From: SH-MAG3 sp035461245
Lineage (GTDB): Bacteria > Gemmatimonadota > Gemmatimonadetes > Longimicrobiales > RSA9
Assembly (NCBI GenBank): GCA_035461245.1
Contig: DATHVP010000062.1
Span: forward strand, 13,689-77,688
Length of the DNA stretch: 64,000 bases
Direction: 5' to 3'
Every line of letters starts with the position of its first letter. Position 1 is the first letter of the stretch. Below are positions 30,637-38,047 of the stretch, piece after piece. The position numbers and the translations under genes were made by a program. The notes below the pieces were generated by a model that worked only from the letters and a program-made list of their open reading frames with translations, searched no databases and was not told where the DNA came from.

Positions 30637-32994
30637 TCAGCGACCGCCCTGGTTCGCGGCGCTGGCCGCTGCCGGGCGCGGGTCCTGCAGCGTTTCCAGC
30701 ACCTGCCGCCACTGGAACTTCTCGCCGATGCCCCGGACGTAGTAGTCCATCCATGCCATCTCGCTCATGGACTTGACCAGCCGGTTGCGCGGGTCGGGGA
30801 TGCCGTGGCTGTTGCCCGGATACATGAACAGTTCCGTCTCCACGCCGAGCTGCCGCAGCGCCATGTGCAGCTCCACTGACTGGGGGCTCGGCACGCGCGG
30901 GTCGCCCTCGACGACGTGGATCATGGTGGGCGTCTTCGCGTTGGCTATGTACTTCAGTGGCGACTGGTCCCAGTACGCATCGAAGTTGTGGTACGGCAGG
31001 TCGTCGCCCAGGTAGAACTGGCGGTTCCGCTGCACGTCGCTCTGGGCATACATGCTGATCCAGTTGGACGTGCCGGCGCCTGAGCTGATGGCCTTGAACC
31101 GGTCCGTGTTCACCAGGATCCAGTTGGACCAGTGCCCGCCTGCGCTCCAGCCCAGTGCGCCCATGCGGTTGCCATCGACCAGGCCCTCGGCGATGAGGTG
31201 GTCCACGCCGGTCATGATGTCGTCATAGCCCTGCGGGAAGTAGTTGCCGACGATGTCCGTGCGGAACGCCTCGCCGTAGTTGGTGGAGCCGCGGTAGTTC
31301 GGCTTCAGCACCGCGTAGCCGGCGCCTGCGTAGACCTGCGAGCCGTAGCCGCCGTTGAAGCCGAGGACGTCGGCGGAGGCGGGTCCGCCGTGGATGGCGA
31401 CAATGAGCGGATAGCGCTGACCGGGCTGGTAGCCCACGGGGTACGTCAGCACGCCACCGACTTCCTTCCCGTCGGTGGACGTCCAGGTGATCTCCTCCTG
31501 GGCGCCCAGCGCGAAGTTGCGGACCTGCGGGTTCACGTCGGTGAGCTGCCGCCAGGTGGAGCGGTTGCCGATGCGGTTCAGGTCCCGGGTGACGAAGAGC
31601 GTGGACGGCGTCGTCGGGTCCTGGTAGCTGATGAGGTAGAGGCCGCTGGCGTCGTCACGGCTGACGGACAGCGACGCCTGCGCGTCCGTCACCTGGCGCA
31701 CCGTGTTGCGCTGGACGTCCCGCGCCATGAGCTGCCGCGTGGCGCGGATGCCCTCGTTGAAGTAGATGGTGCGGCCGTCGTCGGACCAGAAACCGACGGA
31801 CAGGTTGCCATCGAATGAGCCGCCCAGCATGCGGAACTCGCCGCCACGCTGGTCCACGGGACGCAGCCAGATGCGACGGTTGCCCATGGTGTAGCGCGTC
31901 AGGTCCTCGGGCGCGACGAAGGCCACGGTCCGGCTGTCCGGTGAGAAGAACGGCCCGCTCTCGCCGACCTCGTCGTTCTCGGTGAGCCGCTCGAGGCTAC
32001 CGGTGGCGACTTCCAGCAGGTAGAGGTCGGCGTTGATGTTCTGCTCGGTGATGTTGCGGTGGTAACGGTGCGAGCTGACGCCGTTGAAGCCGATCCAGCG
32101 GCCGTCAGGGGAAACGTTGAAGCTTGTGACGTCGTACGCGGTGTCATCCGTAAGTCGCGTGGTCCGGGACGGGTCCAGGTCCAGCGCCCACAGGCTGCTC
32201 AACGGCGTGACCTCATTGTAGACGTTGACGGTGAAGCGGTTCTCGCGGCGGAGCCGCTCGTCCTCAAACAGCGTGTCACGCGTCAGGAAGTAGATGCGAC
32301 GGCTGTCCGGCGCCCATTCCCAGCTGCCAACTCCCGTGCCATGGCGGCTGACCTGTTCGGCCTCCGGTGCCGTGGTGCCGGTCCCGATGGCAGTACCGTT
32401 CAGCAGCGCCGTGAGGGCGTGCACAGGCACGCGGTAGAGTTGCTCCTGGTTGCTGCGCCCGCTGCGGTAGACGAGCCAGCGGCCGTCGGGGCTGAACGCG
32501 AAGTTGGAGACGCCCGCCGTCGCATCCGTCACACGCCGGGCCTCACCGCCGTCCGTTCGCATCAGGTAGAGCTGGTTCTGGTTCGCGCTGCTCGATGGCG
32601 CGTCACGGTTCGACAGGAAGACGAAGGCGCTGCCGTCGGGCAGCCACGCGGGCTGCGACTCGTTCTTCTCCGCCGTGAACGTGAGCTGGCGCGACGACGG
32701 CACCCCCTGCTCCGTCGACACGATAAAGAGGTCCGTCTGGCTGCGGGCTTCCTTCCAGTCAGGAAAGCTCACCGTGTGGAGCACGTGCCGGCCGTCGGGC
32801 GAGACGTTGAAGCTGCCCGCCGAGCGCATGTGCTGCACGTCCAGGAACGTCATGGGCCGGACGGCCTCTTCGGCTATCGCCTGGCCGGCGGGTGCCTGGG
32901 CAAGGACGGGCTGGGACGCTGGTGCGGCGGCACCGGTGGCGATGGCGGCAAGCATCAGCGTGCGCCGCCGCAGGCGCGGGAGAACTCTCTGCAT
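30637..32994 (-). CDS. Secreted S9 family prolyl-oligopeptidase-like serine peptidase
   Basis: A 785-residue exported peptidase. A signal peptide (about 1-35, Arg-rich start) is followed by a PD40 beta-propeller (about 50-500; repeats such as FNVSPDGRHVLHTVS and FAFSPDGRWLVYRSG) and an alpha/beta-hydrolase domain. The latter has the nucleophile in ALGWSAGGHWSN (Ser about 617), Asp in VEGDPRVPSPQ and His in NSHGIPDP. The GWSAGG box is of the dipeptidyl-aminopeptidase/acylaminoacyl-peptidase kind. ATG at 32994 starts at the signal peptide; the frame stays open upstream without features. It probably feeds on peptides outside the cell. Confidence 0.9.
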   Translation of the reverse strand: MQRVLPRLRRRTLMLAAIATGAAAPASQPVLAQAPAGQAIAEEAVRPMTFLDVQHMRSAGSFNVSPDGRHVLHTVSFPDWKEARSQTDLFIVSTEQGVPSSRQLTFTAEKNESQPAWLPDGSAFVFLSNRDAPSSSANQNQLYLMRTDGGEARRVTDATAGVSNFAFSPDGRWLVYRSGRSNQEQLYRVPVHALTALLNGTAIGTGTTAPEAEQVSRHGTGVGSWEWAPDSRRIYFLTRDTLFEDERLRRENRFTVNVYNEVTPLSSLWALDLDPSRTTRLTDDTAYDVTSFNVSPDGRWIGFNGVSSHRYHRNITEQNINADLYLLEVATGSLERLTENDEVGESGPFFSPDSRTVAFVAPEDLTRYTMGNRRIWLRPVDQRGGEFRMLGGSFDGNLSVGFWSDDGRTIYFNEGIRATRQLMARDVQRNTVRQVTDAQASLSVSRDDASGLYLISYQDPTTPSTLFVTRDLNRIGNRSTWRQLTDVNPQVRNFALGAQEEITWTSTDGKEVGGVLTYPVGYQPGQRYPLIVAIHGGPASADVLGFNGGYGSQVYAGAGYAVLKPNYRGSTNYGEAFRTDIVGNYFPQGYDDIMTGVDHLIAEGLVDGNRMGALGWSAGGHWSNWILVNTDRFKAISSGAGTSNWISMYAQSDVQRNRQFYLGDDLPYHNFDAYWDQSPLKYIANAKTPTMIHVVEGDPRVPSPQSVELHMALRQLGVETELFMYPGNSHGIPDPRNRLVKSMSEMAWMDYYVRGIGEKFQWRQVLETLQDPRPAAASAANQGGR

Positions 32995-33140
32995 GGAGGC
33001 CTCGAGGTGGCGGTGACGTGTTGGGCTACAAGGTACGACATGGGCCGGGCGACGAACAACGGGCGCCGGCCGATGGGTTCGACAAATCACTGCCTGCGAG
33101 ACGATGGCCGGCGTCTGCTGCACCGATGGCAGCGGAACCG

Positions 33141-33283
33141 ACTGCCGCAGAGTCGACAATCCAGGCGGCCGGTCACGTAGTCTGTCGACACAGCAGCAGG
33201 AGCGGGTGGAGTTATGCTGCAATACTGCCGCAGAATCGACAAACCAGCTGGAATCGCCTGCAGAATGTCGATTCTGCGGCAGT
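33141..33283. repeat. Three copies of an 18-bp repeat, two forming a long inverted repeat
   Basis: ACTGCCGCAGAATCGACA occurs at 33224-33241 and inverted at 33266-33283, giving a perfect 18-bp stem with a 24-nt spacer. A direct copy with one change (A to G) is at 33141-33158. Shorter partial matches lie between them. They may be operators, a transcript hairpin, or a dispersed chromosomal repeat family. Confidence 0.8.
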
Positions 33284-33477
33284 GGTGGCTGGCGCGGGGG
33301 AGCCTCCCGGCCAGGAGCGTGCGCACAGCCGATGTACTCGCGGGCCGGGCGTCAGCCACATGCCACCAGCTCCGGGGCGGTGCTGCGCTGACGAGGGGGG
33401 ATCCGCGGATCCGCGCCCGGCGCTCTTTCGAAAACCGCCGCCACCTGCTATTTCTCCCCTGTTCCCCGACAAACGGG

Positions 33478-33563
33478 CCGAGCCCGCATCGTCCGAGTCC
33501 GGATCATCCGAGCCGTGTCGTTCGAGCCCGCGTCCTGCGAGTCCGCACCAGCCGAGTCTGCAC
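33478..33563. repeat. Six degenerate 15-bp tandem repeats before the DUF305 gene
   Basis: Units of the form CCGAGTCCGCATCNN start at 33478, 33493, 33508, 33522, 33537 and 33552, a regular 15-bp period with one 14-bp step. The array ends at the start codon, so it covers the presumed 5-prime leader. In frame it would read as Glu-Pro-Ala-Ser-Ser-like pentapeptides, but the 14-bp step breaks the frame. Confidence 0.75.
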
Positions 33564-34214
33564 ATGAGAACACGCATCCTTGTCGCGCTGCTGGCAGCGC
33601 CGCTCCTGACATTGTCCGCGTGTGCCACCGCCGGCAGCGGTGGCGCAGGTTCCGCCGACCCGCCGCTGCTGGGCGCCGGGGCCATCCCCGCTCCGCGGCC
33701 GTACTCGCAGGCGGATGTGCACTTCATGGCCGGCATGATCCCGCATCACGCGCAGGCAGTGAAGATGGCGGCACTGGTCCCGGACCGGAGCAGTCGTGAA
33801 GACGTGAAGATCCTGGCGGAACGCATGGCCGTGGCGCAGGGCGACGAGATCGCCCTCATCCGCCAGTGGCTTGCCGACAACAACGAGGATGTGCCGCCAG
33901 CGGACGCGACGCACCATGTCATGGATCACGGCGGCATGCAGCACGCCATGCTCATGCCCGGCATGCTGACCGATGAGGAGATGGCGCAGCTCGAGGCGGC
34001 CCGCGGCGCGGCGTTCGACCGCATGTTCCTGACGCTCATGATCCGGCACCATGAGGGCGCCATCATCATGGTCAATGACCTGTTCGGCGCCGCCGGCGCC
34101 GCGCAGGACGATTTCATCTACAAGTTCGCATCCGACGTCTTCGCCGATCAGACCACGGAGATTCATCACATGCAGCAGATCCTCGCCCAACTTCCGGAAC
34201 GGAGCCAGCCATGA
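33564..34214 (+). CDS. DUF305 domain lipoprotein
   Basis: A 216-residue protein with a signal peptide and lipobox LSACATAG. The DUF305 ferritin-like helical domain contains paired metal-type motifs: DVHFMAGMIPHHAQAVKMA in the first half and MFLTLMIRHHEGAIIMVND in the second, each with a His-His pair. A His/Met-rich middle (HHVMDHGGMQHAMLMPGM) suggests copper or other metal binding. Such proteins are periplasmic and often accompany copper-handling genes. It overlaps the LVIVD gene start by ATGA, and the two probably act together. Confidence 0.9.
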   Translation: MRTRILVALLAAPLLTLSACATAGSGGAGSADPPLLGAGAIPAPRPYSQADVHFMAGMIPHHAQAVKMAALVPDRSSREDVKILAERMAVAQGDEIALIRQWLADNNEDVPPADATHHVMDHGGMQHAMLMPGMLTDEEMAQLEAARGAAFDRMFLTLMIRHHEGAIIMVNDLFGAAGAAQDDFIYKFASDVFADQTTEIHHMQQILAQLPERSQP

Positions 34215-36028
34215 GTGACAGCCAGTCGCAGCAGCAGCGTCGAACTTCCCGGCGCAGGAACATCGCGGTCCTCGCCGTCCTCCCCCTGCTGGCGTCGGCG
34301 TGCGCCACGGCTGGCGGCACCGGCGCCACGGCCGGCGGAGCGGTGCCTGCCGGGCCGGCCGTGGACATGTCCACGACGGCGCCGAGCCCCGATCCCCGCG
34401 TGGGCCTGCGGGCCGGTGTCACTGACGCCGGCACAGCTGCATGGAACATGCGCCTCGTAGCGAACCGACCGTCGCCGGAGGGTTTCGCCGGCGCCACGAA
34501 CTCGGACCTGGCCTTCAGCGGCGACCTGGTCTACCAGGGCAACTATAACGGCTTCATGGTCTGGGACGCGGCGAACCCGCGTGACCCACGGCTGAAGGTC
34601 CGCTACATCTGCCCCGCCTCGCAGAGCGACGTCTCCGTCTACCGCAACCTGCTCTTCGTCTCGGGCGAGGGTCAGTCCGGCCGCCTGGACTGCGGCGCGC
34701 AGGGCGTGCAGGACTCGGTCAGCCATGACCGGCTGCGGGGCATTCGCATCTTCGATGTGACGGACATCGAGAACCCGCGCTACATCCACAACGTGCAGAC
34801 GTGCCGCGGCTCGCACACGCACACGGTTGTGGAGGACCCGCGGGACCCGAACAATGTCTACATCTACGTGTCCGGCTCCGCTGGTGTCCGTTCGCCCAGT
34901 GAGCTGCCGGGCTGCTCGCGGCTGGCGCCGGACGAGGACCCCAACTCCGCGCTGTTCCGCATCGAGGTCATCCGCGTGCCGCTGGCGAACCCGGCCCAGG
35001 CGGCCATCGTGACGCAGCCCAGGATCTTCGAGGGACTGGCGTCGCCGCCCCGGCGTGACGCCGACGGCAACCCCGTCGTCAACCCGGACCGCCCCGGCCC
35101 CAGCCAGTGCCACGACATCACGGTCTATCCCGCGGTTGGCCTGGCGGGCGGCGCATGCGGCGGCTACGGCCTGCTGCTGGACATCAGTGACGTGGTGAAC
35201 CCGCGCCGCCTGGACGCTGCGGCGGACCACAACATGTCCTTCTGGCACTCGGCCACGTTCAGCAACGATGGCAGTGCGGTCCTGTTCACCGACGAGTGGG
35301 GCGGCGGCAGCGCGCCCCGCTGCCGGGAGACGGACCGCTACGAGTGGGGCGCCAACGCGCTGTTCACCATCGAGAACGGCAGGCTCGTGTTCCAGTCGTA
35401 CTACAAGATGCCGGCGGCGCAGACGGAGCAGGAGAACTGCGTGGCGCACAACGGCTCGCCCATTCCCATCCCGGGCCGCGAGATCAAGGTCCAGGCCTGG
35501 TACCAGGGCGGGCTGTCCATCTTTGACTGGACGGACCCCGCCAACCCGGTGGAGATCGCGTACTGGGACCGCGGCCCCATGAGCGACGAGCGTCTCATCA
35601 GCGCCGGCTCGTGGTCGTCGTACTGGTACAATGGCTACATCTACAGCTCCGAGATCGCCCGCGGCCTGGACGTCTACGAGATCCAGCCCAGCGGCTTCAT
35701 CTCGCAGAACGAGATCGACGCGGTGAAGACCGTGATCTGGCCGGAGTACAACCCGCAGATGCAGATCCGGATGGAGTGGCCGCCGTCGTTCCCGCTGGCC
35801 CGGGCGTACATTGACCAGCTCGAGCGCAGTAGCGGCCTGTCGGCGCAGCGCATCGCGTCGGCCCGGACGGAGCTGCAGCGCATCGAGCGGATGAGCGCAT
35901 CACAGCGGGTTGCGCCGTTGCAGGCGCTGGCGACGTCACTGCAGCAGGACGTGGCCGGTTCCCGCGACGCCGGCAAGGTCCGGCTGCTGGTGGGCGCGGT
36001 GAACGACCTGGCGGCTGCGCAACGGTAA
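34211..36028 (+). CDS. Exported LVIVD-repeat protein
   Basis: A 605-residue lipoprotein (twin Arg-rich start, lipobox LASACATAG) composed of propeller-like LVIVD repeats. Examples are VYQGNYNGFMVWDAANPRDP, RGIRIFDVTDIENPRYI and GGLSIFDWTDPANPVEIAY. The C-terminal 100 residues are helical (QLERSSGLSAQRIASARTEL). The DUF305-LVIVD pairing recurs in several phyla, but the joint role is undescribed to my knowledge. Several cysteines (for example RYICPAS and VQTCRGS) may form disulfides. A strong terminator follows. Confidence 0.88.
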   Translation: MSDSQSQQQRRTSRRRNIAVLAVLPLLASACATAGGTGATAGGAVPAGPAVDMSTTAPSPDPRVGLRAGVTDAGTAAWNMRLVANRPSPEGFAGATNSDLAFSGDLVYQGNYNGFMVWDAANPRDPRLKVRYICPASQSDVSVYRNLLFVSGEGQSGRLDCGAQGVQDSVSHDRLRGIRIFDVTDIENPRYIHNVQTCRGSHTHTVVEDPRDPNNVYIYVSGSAGVRSPSELPGCSRLAPDEDPNSALFRIEVIRVPLANPAQAAIVTQPRIFEGLASPPRRDADGNPVVNPDRPGPSQCHDITVYPAVGLAGGACGGYGLLLDISDVVNPRRLDAAADHNMSFWHSATFSNDGSAVLFTDEWGGGSAPRCRETDRYEWGANALFTIENGRLVFQSYYKMPAAQTEQENCVAHNGSPIPIPGREIKVQAWYQGGLSIFDWTDPANPVEIAYWDRGPMSDERLISAGSWSSYWYNGYIYSSEIARGLDVYEIQPSGFISQNEIDAVKTVIWPEYNPQMQIRMEWPPSFPLARAYIDQLERSSGLSAQRIASARTELQRIERMSASQRVAPLQALATSLQQDVAGSRDAGKVRLLVGAVNDLAAAQR

Positions 36029-36096
36029 GCCGCCGCGCAATGGCGGGCGCCGGCCGGCAACGGGTGGCGTCCGCTCTTGAACAGACCGGGATGACG

Positions 36097-36131
36097 AACC
36101 GGCGCGGGTCCAGTGGCCCCGCGCCGGTTTT
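36097..36131 (+). terminator. Rho-independent terminator of the DUF305-LVIVD operon
   Basis: A perfect 12-bp stem (36097-36108 with 36118-36129) with a 9-nt loop ends in TTTT (36128-36131). It lies 68 bp past the LVIVD stop and also faces the convergent YCII gene. Confidence 0.88.
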
Positions 36132-36158
36132 CACATGGCGAGCCGGGCTTGATCCCGC

Positions 36159-36464
36159 CTACTTGTCCGGCCGCACCGGCGTAGCGGCGTCGTCACCCAC
36201 GACGGTGGTCCACGGCCGCACGCGCCACTCCCGCACCAGCCCGTTCAGCACGTAGGGATCAGCCCGGGCGAAGTCCTCGGCCACGGCCGGCGAGTCGCCA
36301 CGGAACAGCAGGACCGTGCCGTCCACGGGCTCGGCCAGCGCCCCGCCCAGGATGAGTTCGCCTCGCTCCTGGGCAGCCCACGCCAGACCCAGGTGCTCGG
36401 CGCGGAACGCAGCCCGTCGCTCGACGTAGTCGGGCGTGACATCGTAGAAGAGCAGGTAATGCAT
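36159..36464 (-). CDS. YCII-related domain protein
   Basis: A 101-residue dimeric alpha-beta barrel protein. MHYLLFYDVTPDYVERRAAF at the N-terminus, GELILGGALAEP in the middle and ARADPYVLNGLVREWRVRPW at the end are the standard YCII pattern, including the His/Asp pair thought to act in catalysis. Reaction unknown; relatives include chlorohydrolase-like and small-molecule isomerase-like enzymes. ATG at 36464 with GAGGTG upstream is the correct start, since the longer frame is a shadow of the neighbouring gene. Confidence 0.9.
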   Translation of the reverse strand: MHYLLFYDVTPDYVERRAAFRAEHLGLAWAAQERGELILGGALAEPVDGTVLLFRGDSPAVAEDFARADPYVLNGLVREWRVRPWTTVVGDDAATPVRPDK

Positions 36465-36484
36465 GGACACCTCGTCGTATGCGG

Positions 36485-37753
36485 TCAACCGATGATGATG
36501 GCGGAGAACACCAGCCCCAGCAGCCCGAACGTCAGCAGGAACATGTAGCTGAAGCCCAGGACCCACCACTTGAGCGTCGTGCGGAACCAGCCCTGCCGGT
36601 ATACGCGCTTCATGGCCAGCCACACGTACGCCATCATCCAGAACACGATGAACGGCGTGGCCGCGCCCAGAGACAGCAGCAGTATGAGGAAGAACATGAG
36701 GAAGAAGAACGCGTGCACGTGCAGCGCGAACACGAAGTGCTCGGCATAATACCGGCCCCGCCGGATGTAGAGCAGCTTCAGGAACAGCGCGAACACCGGC
36801 AGCAGCACGAACATCATGTGCGGCGCGTACTCCAGCAGGTTGGCCAGGAACTGACGCACCGCCTCCCGCTGGGGCAGGTGCCCGAGCTGCGCCAGCTTCC
36901 GTTCCACCGATCGCTCCAGCGGGGAACCCGCCACGTTCCTGCGGACGGTCATGGCCCACGGCTGCAGCTGGCCACGGGGCAGCGGCGCATCGGCCGCGGG
37001 TATCACCGGCGCCGGCGCAGGACCGGGTGCCATGCCCGCCGTGTCCGGACGGACCGCACCGGTATCGCCCGGTGAGCCGGCGGAACCCGTATCAGGTGGC
37101 GTGATGTCCGCGGCTGCGGTATCAGCCGTTGCAACGTCCGGCGTCGCGGTGTCCGGCTGTATCCGGGCCCGGGCCAGGGACGCCTCCGCCTGCGCAATAG
37201 CCTGCCGGATGGCAGGCCGGGCGAGGGCGGGCATGGCCGCCGTATCAACCTGCATCAGTTCGTCCAGGCGCGCCTCGAGGGCCTGTACGCTGTCGGCCGT
37301 CATGGGCGCTGAAGCAGTCTCGGCAGACTGTATGGCCAGCCGGTCCAGTGCGGCGAGCCCGTGGAAGGACAGCGTCAGGAAGAACAGTACGCTGGACAGC
37401 AGGTACAGCCGGAGCGGCGGGATGTAGCGCACCACTCGACCCCGCAGGAACTCGTTGGTGAGGTACCCCGGCCGGAACAGGATGCCCACCACCGTGCGCG
37501 GCAACGCGCTGTTGAGGGCCATCTCGTCGGCTACGACATCGGCGAAGATCACCGGCAGTGACGCCTGCACGATGGTCTTCCGCTGCCCGCAGGACGGACA
37601 GAAGCGGCCGGGCGTGGGGTCGCCGCAGTTGCTGCACGGCGTCTCCGGCGGACTCCAGCGCGAACTCTTCGAGCGACGTCCCTGCGGACCGTGCCGGGGG
37701 GGGGTGTCCTCGTCCCCGGGCGTCGCTCCGCCCGTCGTGGGTGTGTCGGTCAT
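36485..37753 (-). CDS. DUF3667 membrane protein with zinc ribbon
   Basis: A 422-residue inner-membrane protein. A CxxC-x(8)-CxxC zinc ribbon (CSNCGDPTPGRFCPSCGQ, about residues 40-57) is followed by the DUF3667 core (ALPRTVVGILFRPGYLTNEF) and a transmembrane helix near 120. A long Ala/Pro/Thr-rich linker (about 200-265) and four hydrophobic helices (about 310-420) complete the protein. Function is unknown in the family. It lies 20 bp upstream of the YCII gene on the same strand and may share its transcript. Confidence 0.85.
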   Translation of the reverse strand: MTDTPTTGGATPGDEDTPPRHGPQGRRSKSSRWSPPETPCSNCGDPTPGRFCPSCGQRKTIVQASLPVIFADVVADEMALNSALPRTVVGILFRPGYLTNEFLRGRVVRYIPPLRLYLLSSVLFFLTLSFHGLAALDRLAIQSAETASAPMTADSVQALEARLDELMQVDTAAMPALARPAIRQAIAQAEASLARARIQPDTATPDVATADTAAADITPPDTGSAGSPGDTGAVRPDTAGMAPGPAPAPVIPAADAPLPRGQLQPWAMTVRRNVAGSPLERSVERKLAQLGHLPQREAVRQFLANLLEYAPHMMFVLLPVFALFLKLLYIRRGRYYAEHFVFALHVHAFFFLMFFLILLLSLGAATPFIVFWMMAYVWLAMKRVYRQGWFRTTLKWWVLGFSYMFLLTFGLLGLVFSAIIIG

Positions 37754-37914
37754 CCGGCAACGCTACGCGTCCCGGCGGACGGCGACAAGCGCCTTCATCT
37801 CCGCCGCGGTAGACGAAAGGTGGGTCGGCAGCGGGAAGAAATGAACTGAATCGCGCAAATACTTCCCGACCCGACAGCCGCTGTGAGCCCGGCGCGCCAC
37901 CCCCGCAGTCATGC

Positions 37915-37926
37915 ACAACATGTTGT
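37915..37926. promoter_or_regulatory. Perfect 12-bp palindrome upstream of the chemotaxis operon
   Basis: ACAACATGTTGT lies about 120 bp before the MCP start in a 294-bp gap that is otherwise featureless. It is a possible operator for a dimeric regulator. I found no convincing sigma-28-type flagellar promoter in this gap. Confidence 0.4.
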
Positions 37927-38047
37927 CAGTATTCCGTTTACCACGGGCGCCGTCGGCACTGGCATGATGCTCGCCCATCGCTCGCGCGTTCGTACCCGCC
38001 TCAAATCGATGCGCCGACAACCGAACCTCGACCCGCGACAGGTCATC

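Larger units (their letters stand above)
32995..33563. other. Repeat-rich intergenic region between divergent genes
   Basis: A 569-bp gap between the S9 peptidase start (minus) and the DUF305 gene (plus). No convincing gene is seen, although frames are open across it. It holds an 18-bp repeat in three copies (33141-33283) and six 15-bp tandem units (33478-33563), listed separately. Promoters for both flanking genes must lie here but none stands out. Confidence 0.6.

Noticed and set aside
32995..33222. 76-residue N-terminal extension of the first S9 peptidase
   Set aside because: The ATG at 32994 directly precedes a good signal peptide; the extension has no start signals and covers part of the repeat region.
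36465..36959. N-terminal extension of the YCII protein
   Set aside because: That part of the frame is the shadow of the DUF3667 gene; the real YCII start at 36464 has a ribosome-binding site and the family N-terminus.
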